A stretch of DNA of 64,000 nt from DATBJG01 sp963790545 (GTDB taxonomy: Bacteria; Acidobacteriota; Vicinamibacteria; Vicinamibacterales; JAMQPK01), in NCBI GenBank assembly GCA_963790545.1, contig CAWBPA010000021.1:248001-312000 (forward strand), read 5' to 3'. Positions 39,585 to 47,046 of the stretch are shown here, piece after piece. The position numbers and the translations under genes were made by a program. The notes under the pieces are model-generated. The model had not been told where the DNA came from. It saw only the letters and a list, made by a program, of their open reading frames with translations, and did no database searches. Each line of letters starts with the position of its first letter. Position 1 is the first letter of the stretch.

Positions 39585-40727
39585 TCAGCTCCGGGAGCGA
39601 TCACGCCGCCGCACCAAACGGTCAGGCGACAGGGCCTCGAGAGCGGGATCGCCACGACCGTCCGCGATCAAGTCGGCAACCAGCTTCGCCGTCAGGGGCG
39701 CCAGGAGCACTCCATTTCGATAGTGCCCCGTCGCATACACGAGTCCCGGGAGGCGGCTCGACGAGCCCACGATTGGCAGCGCATCGGGCGTGCCCGGGCG
39801 CAATCCGACGCGAGCGCCAAGAAACCCGGCTTGCCAGGCTTGCGGAATCAGTTCGCAGACCGCGTCAAGGAGATCGCGCACGCCCGCAACGGTGACACGC
39901 GCATCGAACCCCGCTTCTTCGACGGTCGCTCCCACGAGCACCGAGCTATCTGGCAGCGGGACGACATAACAGCGCGTTCCCCACACGATTCGGCGAAGCG
40001 ACGGTCCGCTCCACGCCAGGTGGACCAGTTGTCCGCGAACCGGTCTCACGGGCACCGGGGGTACGCCGTCAATGACGACACCGCCAGACCAGCATCCGGC
40101 CGCCAGCACGACGTGACGCGCCACAATCGTCGAACCGGCCGTCTCAACGTACAGATTGTTGTCCTTCGCTGCGACACGGCGGACTTCGTCTGGTGATCCG
40201 ATCGTTGCACCACGGATCGACGCAGCCTTTGCCAGGGCACTCGTGAAATCACGCGCTCCCAGATAGCCGTGCTCCGGGATGAGCAGTCCGGCCGTCACAT
40301 CCCGGGCCAGCAGCGGTTCGGCCGCGTGCGCCGCGCCGGCATCGAGCCACGCACATTCAACGTTCGAAGCCGTCAAATCGCGCGCCGCGGCCTGAAGACG
40401 TTCCGTCGATTCGTCCGCCGTCGCAACCTCGAGCGAACCTTCGCGGACGTACGGGATACGTTGGGCACTATCCAGCTGCACGTCGGCGACGAACTGATCG
40501 TAGAGTCGAAGACTGCGGACGGCCAAGATCGCGCAGCGGTCCACCTTCCTGTGCCTCGTGATACGGGATGAGCATGCCGGCAGATGCTTGTGTGGCTCCT
40601 TGGCCGATTCCGCGCGGATCGAGCACCAGCACATCGGCCCCACGGCGAGCGAGCTCATAGGCCACCGCACAGCCGATGACACCCGCGCCCACGACAACCG
40701 CGTCGCGTACCTGGTCACGGGTCTCAT
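39585..40727 (-). CDS. thiO: Glycine oxidase ThiO-type FAD-dependent oxidoreductase, frame-broken
   Basis: D-amino-acid oxidase superfamily, about 380 codons. ThiO oxidises glycine to dehydroglycine for thiazole synthesis. The FAD-binding motif (VVVGAGVIGCAVAYELARRGADVLVLD) and QGATQASAGMLIPYHEA lie in one frame; the rest (LAVRSLRLYDQF, GYLGARDF, VVLAAGCWSGGV, VPVRPVRGQLVHL, TVEEAGFD) lies in another, joined near 40550, with a further small break near 40715 at the start. The C-terminus (GLRPGTPDALPIVGSS, YATGHYRNGVLLAP) is highly typical of ThiO. No thiS, thiG or thiE gene is in the window. A generic glycine/sarcosine oxidase is the alternative. Confidence 0.85.
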   Translation of the reverse strand: MRPVTRYATRLSWARVSSAVRWPMSSLAVGPMCWCSIRAESAKEPHKHLPACSSRITRHRKVDRCAILAVRSLRLYDQFVADVQLDSAQRIPYVREGSLEVATADESTERLQAAARDLTASNVECAWLDAGAAHAAEPLLARDVTAGLLIPEHGYLGARDFTSALAKAASIRGATIGSPDEVRRVAAKDNNLYVETAGSTIVARHVVLAAGCWSGGVVIDGVPPVPVRPVRGQLVHLAWSGPSLRRIVWGTRCYVVPLPDSSVLVGATVEEAGFDARVTVAGVRDLLDAVCELIPQAWQAGFLGARVGLRPGTPDALPIVGSSSRLPGLVYATGHYRNGVLLAPLTAKLVADLIADGRGDPALEALSPDRLVRRRDRSRS

Positions 40728-40734
40728 TCTAGGG

Positions 40735-40797
40735 GATTGGGGACTTGGGATTCAGGGTTCGGGACTCGGGATTCGGGGTTGGGGATTCAGGGTCGCG
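40735..40797. repeat. GGGATTCGGGGTT word tract
   Basis: Sixty bases of imperfect GGGATTC, GGGACTTGGGATTC and GGGTTCGGGACTC units at the divergent gap between thiO and the gene at 40965. It has the same style as the other intergenic tracts, with a different word. Confidence 0.8.
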
Positions 40798-40964
40798 ATC
40801 CGCCTCATCCTCGCCGTTTGAGGACATTTTCCTGCGGCGGGGACAGTCGAGTTCCGCGCTGTGAGCTCTCGTAATTCCAGTACAATGAACATTTACAGCC
40901 ATACTTGGCCTCCGGTATCAGGCATAACCCTTGCACATTGGCGCGGTGAGTAAGGAGTCTGGCA

Positions 40965-41958
40965 ATGCCCACTAATCGAGGCGTATTCGGGGTACTGGCG
41001 CTGGCGTGCATCCTGGCCGCTGGCGGTGGCGCCTACCTGGCGACCCGACAGAATCAGACGGCCGTCACAGCGACGGTATCCCCGGGAACACTCGGCGAAA
41101 CAGAGCCGGTTTCGGGTGCGCCATCTACGGTCACTGAAACAGAAACAATTATCGAGGACATCCCCAAGGACGCACCACGGCTGTCGGAACCGGTTGAAGC
41201 GCCAGTCACGCAGCAGGCTGCCGCCAGGGAGTCTGCGCCGCGCCCGCGCACACGTCGGTGCTTCGGCTGGTTCGTCAAGGAACTCTCGCGGGGATTCGAA
41301 CGCAGCGCCGGCGCCGGTCGAACGCGACAACTCCCCGGAGCCGGTCGCTCCGCCTCCGTCGATTGCTGAGCTGCCGCCGGTGTTCGCTCCGGCTCCGATC
41401 GAGTCGTCACTGCCCCCGGTGCCCGAGAAGACGTTGCTCGAGCTGCGGGTCCCTGCCGACTCGGTGCTCGGACTGCAAATCGACACGGCGGTGACGAGCG
41501 AGAAAGCCAAGCTCGAGGACAAAGTCAACGCACGTGTGACACGTGACGTCACGGTGGGAAGCGAGGTTGCCATTCCGGCCGGGTCCCGTGTCGAAGGATC
41601 CGTGACGCTCGTGGAAAAGGGTGGAAAGGTCAAAGATCGCGCGCGCCTGGGCATTCGTTTCCATACGCTCGTGCTGGCTGACGGCACGAGAATGCCGCTG
41701 AGCACGGAGACGGTTTTCCGCGACGGCGCGCCACCTGCCAAAGAGAGCACCGCCAAGATCGGCGGCGCGGCAGTCGGCGGCGCGATCCTCGGAGCGATTC
41801 TGGGTGGAGGAAAGGGAGCGACGATTGGCGGTGCGGTTGGCGCAGCCGGTGGAACGGCGGCCGTGATGGCGGGAGACCGCAACGCCGCAACGTTGCCGGC
41901 CGGCTCGACCGTGACCGTGCGAATCCTCTCTCCTGTGACGGTCACCATCGAACAGTGA
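40965..41958 (+). CDS. Exported protein with Pro-rich linker and glycine-zipper segment, one frame break
   Basis: About 330 codons. AAGGAG sits nine bases before ATG 40965. The signal or anchor is FGVLALACILAAGGGAYLA. An acidic/Pro-rich stalk follows (PSTVTETETIIEDIP, then PEPVAPPPSIAELPPVFAP); the frame changes near 41260. The folded part (LLELRVPADSVLGLQIDTAV, AIPAGSRVEGSVTLVEKGGK, RARLGIRFHTLVLADGTRMPL) is a beta domain seen in many acidobacterial hypothetical proteins. A glycine zipper (GGAAVGGAILGAILGGGKGA) then forms a likely membrane-associated hairpin, and the protein ends in PAGSTVTVRILSPVTV. A strong terminator follows at 41998. The role is unknown, perhaps envelope-associated. Confidence 0.75.
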
Positions 41959-41997
41959 GCCGCCAAGGTGGGGGTTGACCCCACCGGCATGGAGAGC

Positions 41998-42040
41998 GTG
42001 GGCGGGTGGCGTCGGCATACGGCGCACCCGCCCACTTTTT
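41998..42040 (+). terminator. Rho-independent terminator
   Basis: Eleven-bp perfect stem GTGGGCGGGTG / CACCCGCCCAC (41998-42008 with 42025-42035) followed by TTTTTG. It lies 40 bases after the stop of the glycine-zipper gene and before the convergent sixA-like gene. Confidence 0.88.
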
Positions 42041-42050
42041 GTGTACGGCT

Positions 42051-42497
42051 CTACGGACGATCCCGCCAAACCTCAGCCCATTTGCCCGCCTCATCCGTTG
42101 CCAGCTCAACAATGCCGTGCGGAGGAAACTCCGGCGCCTCGGCGTCTGGTGTGCCGACGACAAGCAGCCGCAAGAAGCGCGGCAGATGCGGCATGTGACC
42201 AACGAGCATGACGTGACGACTTTCTTCCATCAGGAGGTCGAGCGCCCAGCGTGGAGGGTCGTCTGGCTGCAGCCCGCGTGCGGCACCGAACTGTGCATGA
42301 GGCTGGCAGGTGTGTCGAAACAGTTCGGCGGTCTGGCGTGCGCGTAACTTGCCGCTGTGCCAGATGACATCGGGCTTGACGCCATGCAGGGCGGCCCGGC
42401 GGGCCAGCGACTCGACATCGCTGCGTCCACGAGCCGAGAGCGGTCGCATCGGATCCACGTCAGGACCGACGGCATCGCCGTGGTGCACCAGGTACAA
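42051..42497 (-). CDS. SixA-type phosphohistidine phosphatase with HHG instead of RHG
   Basis: Histidine-phosphatase superfamily, about 149 residues. TTG 42497 is the most likely start, because the fold begins at once (LYLVHHGDAVGPDVDP). Family landmarks: PLSARGRSDVESLARRAA, IWHSGKLRARQTAELF, DLLMEESRHVMLVGHMPHLPRFLRLL. SixA proteins remove phosphate from phosphohistidine of histidine-containing phosphotransfer domains. The RHG motif reads HHG: the nucleophilic His is kept but the phosphate-binding Arg is replaced (CGC to CAC needs one base). The second catalytic His (VGHMPHL) and the Arg of RARQTAE are present. Either it is a natural variant with changed activity or it is a base error. Confidence 0.85.
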   Translation of the reverse strand: MYLVHHGDAVGPDVDPMRPLSARGRSDVESLARRAALHGVKPDVIWHSGKLRARQTAELFRHTCQPHAQFGAARGLQPDDPPRWALDLLMEESRHVMLVGHMPHLPRFLRLLVVGTPDAEAPEFPPHGIVELATDEAGKWAEVWRDRP

Positions 42498-42568
42498 GCA
42501 TTCAGTTCCCGTTTTCAGTTCTCTGTATTCCGTTATCCGTGCTGGCAAGGGTCTCGCAAAACACAAAA

Positions 42569-42600
42569 GCCCCGGCAGATGCCGGGGCTTTGCTGAATTC
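42569..42600 (-). terminator. Rho-independent terminator, probably bidirectional
   Basis: Stem GCCCCGGC / GCCGGGGC (42569-42576 with 42581-42588), with TTTTGTGTTTT downstream on the minus strand and TTTGCTG on the plus strand. It ends the transcript of the small secreted protein at 42629 before the sixA-like gene. Confidence 0.8.
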
Positions 42601-42628
42601 TGTCTTCTGAATTCTGTCTTCTGTCTTG
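42595..42628. repeat. TTCTGTCTTCTGAA tandem tract
   Basis: Two and a half units of GAATTCTGTCTTCT directly after the stop of the gene at 42629. It shares the word of the tracts at 31455, 38222 and 62097. Confidence 0.85.
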
Positions 42629-43015
42629 TTACTTCGCGCTCACCATCTTCAGTTCGGACGAGGTGATCGTATTGGCGTCACCCTTGGCCACCACATCGCC
42701 GGTGACGGCGATCGTGTGACCCAGGTGGGCAACGAGCTTCGCGTTGTTGTCGGCCGCGAGACCACCAGCGATGGTGTAGACCTTGCCGTCTTTCGTCACG
42801 ACCGCCAACGGCTGGCCCTTCTTCGCGCATCCAATCGCACAGCCCTTCACATCGGCTGGCATCTTGTGATCGACACCCAGGTTGTTCGCCTTGTCCTTCG
42901 TGTAGCAGTTCTGATCGACGAGCGTGCCGGTGACGGTTTCCACCGCGGCAAACGCGGGCGCCGCAACGAGCCCGACGAACGCAACAGCCACGATGCCGGC
43001 AAAAAGCTTCTTCAT
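42629..43015 (-). CDS. Small secreted protein with a Cys pair, strongly promoted
   Basis: Intact 128-residue protein. Signal peptide KKLFAGIVAVAFVGLVAAPAFAA with a clear cleavage site. ATG 43015 has a perfect AGGAGG eight bases upstream and a near-consensus promoter at 43055-43083. The mature part (VTGTLVDQNCYTKDKAN, HKMPADVKGCAIGCAKKGQP, VVTKDGKVYTIAGGLAADNN, HTIAVTGDV) belongs to a group of acidobacterial secreted proteins of unknown role; the short beta strands suggest an OB-like barrel. The three Cys (one in QNCY, two in CAIGC) could bind metal or form a disulfide. Promoter and ribosome site both predict high expression. Confidence 0.88.
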   Translation of the reverse strand: MKKLFAGIVAVAFVGLVAAPAFAAVETVTGTLVDQNCYTKDKANNLGVDHKMPADVKGCAIGCAKKGQPLAVVTKDGKVYTIAGGLAADNNAKLVAHLGHTIAVTGDVVAKGDANTITSSELKMVSAK

Positions 43016-43054
43016 GCTGGATCCTCCTAGAAAAGAGCGCCGGGGAAGGATTTG

Positions 43055-43083
43055 CTTATACCTTCACAGCCGGGCGCTGTCAA
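43055..43083 (-). promoter_or_regulatory. Consensus sigma-70-type promoter for the small secreted protein
   Basis: On the minus strand TTGACA (43083-43078), a 17-base spacer and TATAAG (43060-43055). Transcription would start near 43048, about 33 bases before ATG 43015, with AGGAGG in between. This is the best promoter match I found in the window. Confidence 0.88.
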
Positions 43084-43108
43084 GCTTCCTCACGGGTGCT
43101 GGTGCGTG

Positions 43109-44215
43109 TCAGTCCTCGGTCGATGCGGGCACCAGCAGGGACGGCTCGGGCTCTTCCTCAAAACGGTCGAGCCTGCCCATTCGCAGTCCCTGGAGCGCCA
43201 CCTGGAAGCGGTCCACGTCGCGCAACGCACCCTGGTACTGAGTCTGTGCATTCTCGAGATGCCGCCCCACTTTCTGAAAATGGTCGTAAAAGCGGTCGAA
43301 CCGGTCCCGAAGCTCCGCCAACATCTGCTCTACGCGCCGCGCCTCCTGGTGGATCTTCAGCCCACGAAATCCCATGGCCAGCGCCTGCAGATAGGCGTAC
43401 ATCGTGTTGGGCGACACCGGCGATGACCCGCCGATCGCGCCCAAACTTCAGCAGCTCGGGCCTGCCGAGGAGTTCGTAATACACGTTCTCCGCCGGCACG
43501 AACATCAACGCCATGTCGAGCGTCGCCGGCGGAGAGATATACCGCACTGCTATCTCATCAATACGCGCTTTCACGTCCACGCAAAATGCCTTGAGAGCCA
43601 GACTCGCGCGCGCCAGGGTCGCTCGTGTCCAGCGCCCGTCGGAAGTTGTCGAGCGGGAACTTGCTGTCCACGCAGAGTGCGCCGTGGGGCGTGTGAATCA
43701 CGGCATCGACTCTGACGCCGCCGAAGGTGGCCTGGCAGCTCGTAGCATTCTGCCGGCAACAGGTTGGCGAGCATCTGCTCGAGCGTGAACTCACCAAAGT
43801 CGCCGCGCAGCTTTGGCGACTGCAGCATTCGCTGGAAGTCGTCCAGGCTGCGGCTGAACTCCATGATCCGTTCATTGGTCGCCTTGAGATCTCCGAGCCG
43901 CTCGGTAATCTGCACGAACTTCTCGTCGATTTTCGCGCGTGTCTCTTCACGGACCGACCCGATGCTTCCCGTCAGCGCCTGCGTGGTTTTCTGCAAGGAC
44001 TCGGACAACGTTCGCGTCAGCTCGCCGGAGACACCGTCGAGCCGGCCGTTCAGCGTGTGGTTCGCTGATGAAAGTTGCCGCGCGACCGAGTCGAGTGCCG
44101 CCATCATCGTGGCCGTCTGCCGATGCGCGGCGGAGGCCTGACGAAACGCAAGCACGGTCAACAACCCGACTGCCGTGAACCCGGCCACGATCGCGATCAG
44201 AATCAGGACCGACAT
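43109..44215 (-). CDS. rmuC: DNA recombination protein RmuC family, frame-broken
   Basis: About 368 codons from ATG 44215. An N-terminal membrane anchor (SVLILIAIVAGFTAVGLLTVLAF) is followed by a long coiled coil (LNGRLDGVSGELTRTLSESLQKT, KIDEKFVQITERLGDLKATN). The nuclease-like RmuC core follows: LDDFQRMLQSPKLRGDFGEFTLEQML in two pieces, AVIHTPHGALCVDSKFPLDNF, DMALMFVPAENVYYELL and PNTMYAYLQALAMGFRGLKI. The frame changes near 43720, 43610 and 43440. RmuC limits DNA inversions between short repeats in E. coli, which is suggestive given the many short inverted repeats in this genome. The C-terminus is acidic (EEEPEPSLLVPASTED). Confidence 0.88.
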
Positions 44216-44268
44216 GGGTATTCAATGTACCATCGCCGCGACTGCGATGTACATCGCCTCGAACCGTA

Positions 44269-44308
44269 GAACCCTGGAACCTTAGAACCCTAGAACCTTA
44301 GAACCCTC
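44269..44308. repeat. TAGAACCCT/TAGAACCTT tandem tract
   Basis: Five units of AGAACCCT or AGAACCTT just upstream of the his promoter. Read on the other strand it is AGGGTTCT, the same word as the tract at 52063-52122 that hosts the IS element. Confidence 0.9.
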
Positions 44309-44314
44309 CATTGT

Positions 44315-44344
44315 TTGACAGCTTCGTCAGGACTGAAGTAGGCT
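44315..44344 (+). promoter_or_regulatory. Probable his operon promoter
   Basis: TTGACA (44315-44320), an 18-base spacer and TAGGCT (44339-44344). Initiation near 44351 would place the leader-peptide ATG (44354) within a few bases of the transcript 5' end, so the leader would be translated nearly leaderless. Confidence 0.6.
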
Positions 44345-44353
44345 ACGAGCCGC

Positions 44354-44440
44354 ATGCAGTTGTCGGTCCATCACCACGGGCACTCGCATCATCACCATCC
44401 TGCGTCAGGCAAAGGATGGGCCCGGCCGAGCTGCGCGTAA
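44354..44440 (+). CDS. hisL: Histidine operon leader peptide
   Basis: A 28-codon reading frame with stop TAA at 44438. Residues 6-15 read HHHGHSHHHH, eight His in ten codons, immediately followed by PASGK and a Trp. It lies between a promoter-like site and an intrinsic terminator, 83 bases before hisI. This is the layout of histidine attenuation known from enterobacteria: ribosomes stalling at His codons would favour an alternative RNA fold and let transcription pass the terminator. There is no good Shine-Dalgarno site. Homology to enteric HisL is not expected; the call rests on composition and position. Confidence 0.85.
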   Translation: MQLSVHHHGHSHHHHPASGKGWARPSCA

Positions 44441-44473
44441 TCAAGGACTAGAGGAACCAAACAGGAATCGAGC

Positions 44474-44508
44474 AGCCCCGCCGGACTCCGGCGGGGCTTT
44501 TTGTTTTG
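44474..44508 (+). terminator. his attenuator (rho-independent terminator)
   Basis: Eleven-bp perfect stem AGCCCCGCCGG / CCGGCGGGGCT (44474-44484 with 44488-44498), three-base loop, then TTTTTGTTTTGG. It sits 33 bases after the leader stop and 15 bases before hisI. A GC-rich segment in the leader 3' end (CCCGGCCGAG, about 44421) could pair with GCCGG of the left arm as antiterminator; this pairing is short and only suggested. Confidence 0.88.
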
Positions 44509-44522
44509 GTGCGAAGGGTGAG

Positions 44523-44843
44523 ATGGCCATGGACTTCTCGAAGCTGGACGGGCTCATTCCGGCGGTCGTGCAGGATGACGAGACGAACGAGGTGTTGATG
44601 GTGGGATTCATGAACGCCGAGGCGCTCGAGTTGACGCGACAGCGCGGGTTCGCCACGTTTTTCAGCCGGACGCGCAACACGCTCTGGATGAAGGGAGAAA
44701 CGTCGGGAAACCGGCTCCAGGTACGCCGCATCCTGACGGATTGTGACGATGATACGGTTCTGCTGCGGGTGACGCGCCTCGGTAACGGGCAGGTCTGTCA
44801 CACCGGCGCGCGCAGCTGTTTCTCGCGCGACCTCGGGGTCTGA
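44523..44843 (+). CDS. hisI: Phosphoribosyl-AMP cyclohydrolase
   Basis: Intact 106-residue HisI. It opens the ring of phosphoribosyl-AMP in step 3 of histidine synthesis. Family motifs: LIPAVVQDDETNEVLMVGFMN, FFSRTRNTLWMKGETSGN, and the metal-binding DCDDDTVLLRV with QVCHTGARSCF (catalytic Cys residues and His). GAAGGGTGAG precedes the starts; ATG 44523 and ATG 44529 are both in frame, and the second has better spacing. There is no fused HisE domain after GARSCF, so phosphoribosyl-ATP pyrophosphatase must be elsewhere. The last codons run into a GGGGTCTGACCCC palindrome that overlaps the stop. Confidence 0.96.
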   Translation: MAMDFSKLDGLIPAVVQDDETNEVLMVGFMNAEALELTRQRGFATFFSRTRNTLWMKGETSGNRLQVRRILTDCDDDTVLLRVTRLGNGQVCHTGARSCFSRDLGV

Positions 44844-44880
44844 CCCCATTACAGTTTCGAAATGGGGTCTGACCCCAATT
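44835..44880. repeat. Pair of GGGGTCTGACCCC palindromes between hisI and hisG
   Basis: Copies at 44835-44847 (overlapping the hisI stop) and 44864-44876, separated by ATTACAGTTTCGAAAT. Both copies can fold singly or with each other. They fill the only sizeable gap in the front of the his operon and match the element at 29548. Confidence 0.9.
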
Positions 44881-44895
44881 TTGCGGTTTGCGTAA

Positions 44896-45783
44896 ATGAC
44901 ACTCAAACTCGGTCTTCCAAAAGGCTCGCTGCAGGATGCGACCGTCCAGCTGTTCGCTCGGGCGGGGTTCAACATCTACGTCAGCTCGCGGTCGTACTTC
45001 CCGTCGGTGGACGACCCCGAAATCGAATGCATGTTGATCCGCGCGCAGGAGATGGCGCGCTACGTCGACGATGGAGTGCTCGATGCCGGGCTCACCGGCC
45101 AGGACTGGATTGCCGAGCACGAGCTGGGTGAGAACTCGGCGGGCCAGGTGACGAGCATCACCGATCTCATCTATTCCAAACAGAGCTTTGGCAAAGTGCG
45201 CTGGGTTCTGGCGGCGCCCGAAGACTCCCGATTCCGGAGGCCCCACGATCTCGAAGGGTGCACGATCGCAACCGAGCTCGTCCGCGTGACGCGCGACTAT
45301 TTCAAGCAGATTGGCGTGTCGGTTCACATCGAATTTTCATGGGGTGCCACCGAGGTCAAACCGCCGATCCTTGCCGACGCCATCGTTGAAGCAACCGAGA
45401 CCGGATCGACGCTGCGTGCGAATCGCCTTCGGGTGATCGAGACAATCATGGAATCGAACACGCAACTGATTGCCAACAAGAAGGCGCTCGGCGACGAGTG
45501 GAAACGTACGAAGATCGAAAGCATCGCGTTGCTGCTGAAGGCGGCCATCGAGGCGCAGGGCCGCGTCGGGTTGATGTTGAACGTCAAACGAGTCGATCTT
45601 CAGGCGGTGCTCAGTCTTTTGCCCGCGCTGCAACGGCCCACGATCTCATCGCTGAGCGATGAGGAGTGGGTGGCCGTGAATACGATCATCGAGGAGCGCA
45701 CCGTCCGCGACCTGATCCCGAAGTTGAAGGCTGCAAACGCGCAGGGCATTGTCGAGTACCCCTTGAACAAGATCGTCATTTGA
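44896..45783 (+). CDS. hisG: ATP phosphoribosyltransferase, long form
   Basis: Intact 295-residue HisG, first enzyme of histidine synthesis (ATP plus PRPP to phosphoribosyl-ATP). Motifs: LKLGLPKGSLQDATVQLFARAG, DAGLTGQDWIAE, and the PRPP loop region EATETGSTLRANRLRVIETI. The C-terminal ACT-like domain (GRVGLMLNVKRVDLQAVLSLLPAL through PLNKIVI) marks the long, hexameric, histidine-inhibited form, so HisZ is not required. ATG 44896 follows the palindrome pair and lacks a clear Shine-Dalgarno site. The next gene starts 12 bases after the stop. Confidence 0.96.
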   Translation: MTLKLGLPKGSLQDATVQLFARAGFNIYVSSRSYFPSVDDPEIECMLIRAQEMARYVDDGVLDAGLTGQDWIAEHELGENSAGQVTSITDLIYSKQSFGKVRWVLAAPEDSRFRRPHDLEGCTIATELVRVTRDYFKQIGVSVHIEFSWGATEVKPPILADAIVEATETGSTLRANRLRVIETIMESNTQLIANKKALGDEWKRTKIESIALLLKAAIEAQGRVGLMLNVKRVDLQAVLSLLPALQRPTISSLSDEEWVAVNTIIEERTVRDLIPKLKAANAQGIVEYPLNKIVI

Positions 45784-45795
45784 ACGCGTCGCATC

Positions 45796-47046
45796 ATGGC
45801 TTCGATCCGAATCTTCCGTTCGAGTGACGTCGCGGCCGTCGATCGGCTGCTGGTCGCCCGACCGCGACAGGAGCGGACGGGTGGACGAGCGCGTGGCAGA
45901 GATCGTCGCGCGCGTCCGTCGGTCGGGCGACAGGGCGCTCCTTGGATACGCGCGACGACTGGACAACCTGAGACGGCCGATCGAGCTCACGGCTCAGGAA
46001 ATTCGCGAAGGGGCCGAGCGAGCTGCGGCACCGGTCCGGCGCGCCATTCGTGACGCCGCGCGTCACATTCGAACTCGGTCGCGCGCAGGCAGGTGCCGAA
46101 AGGCTTCCGCGTGACCACCGCTCCAGGCGTGGTGGTCGAACAGCGCGTGACCTCGCTCGACCGCGTCGGCTGTTACGTGCCGGGCGGCCGCCATCCGCTT
46201 CCCTCTTCCCTTCTGATGACGGCCATTCCCGCCAAAGCCGCAGGGGTGCCTGAGGTGATCGTCGCCTGTCCGCGTCCGGAGCCGGCCGTGCTCGCGGCGG
46301 CGATTGAAGCGGGTGTGAGCCGGCTGTTTCAGATGGGTGGTGCGCACGCCATCGCCGCGCTCGCCTACGGGACCAAGACCATTCCTCGTGTGGATAAAAT
46401 TGTCGGACCCGGGAAATCAATTTGTGGCCGCAGCCAAGGCGCTGGTTTCGCGCGACTGCGGCATCGATTTCTACGCCGGCCCCACGGAAATCCTGATCGT
46501 GGCCGACAATGGTCCGGCTCAGCTGGATCGCGGCGGATCTCATCGCTCAGGCGGAGCACGACACCGAGGCGCGGGCGATCTTCATCACGTCGAATCACGC
46601 GCTCGCACGTGACGTGGCGGCCCAGGTCGAACGTCAGCTGCCAACGGACGGGCCCGCGCGTCGCAGCCTGGCCACGCATGGGGGCATCGTCCTGACAAAA
46701 AATGAAACGGAATCGATTGCGCTGGCCAACCGTGCCGCTCCAGAACACCTGGTCTGCACGCAGCGAACGTGTCGCTCGTGCGGTCCGAAGCGCGGGCGCG
46801 ATCTTCATTGGACCGCACACTGCCCAGGTGGCTGGAGACTATGCCATCGGCTCGAACCACGTCCTGCCGACGAGCGGTGCGGCCAGGTACCGTGGCGGCC
46901 TGAGTGCTGCGGATTTCGTTCGCCTGACGAGCGTTCAGCGCGTGACGCCCCGCGGCCTGACCACGCTTGCCCCCACCATCGTCACCCTCGCGAGGGCCGA
47001 AGGCCTGAGTGCGCATGCGGCTTCCATTGAGGTACGACTGAAATGA
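45796..47046 (+). CDS. hisD: Histidinol dehydrogenase, frame-broken
   Basis: Zn-dependent, NAD-linked four-electron oxidation of histidinol to histidine; about 417 codons, normal length. ATG 45796. Motifs found in order over several frames: RDRSGRVDERVAEIVARVR, SLDRVGCYVPGG, PLPSSLLMTAIPAKAAGVPEV, GGAHAIAALAYGTKTIPRVD, KIVGPG, NQFVAAAKALVSRDCGIDF, YAGPTEILIVAD, LIAQAEHDTEA (Zn ligand region), PEHLV (catalytic Glu-His) and VAGDYAIGSNHVLPTSGAAR. The frame changes near 45870, 46070, 46420, 46525 and 46765. Every catalytic block is intact, which argues for sequence error rather than decay. The TGA overlaps the hisC ATG. Confidence 0.93.

Noticed and set aside
44354..44440. His-tag or vector contamination as source of the His run
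   Set aside because: The codons alternate CAT and CAC with Gly and Ser interruptions, and the run lies directly before a terminator and the his genes with no vector sequence around.
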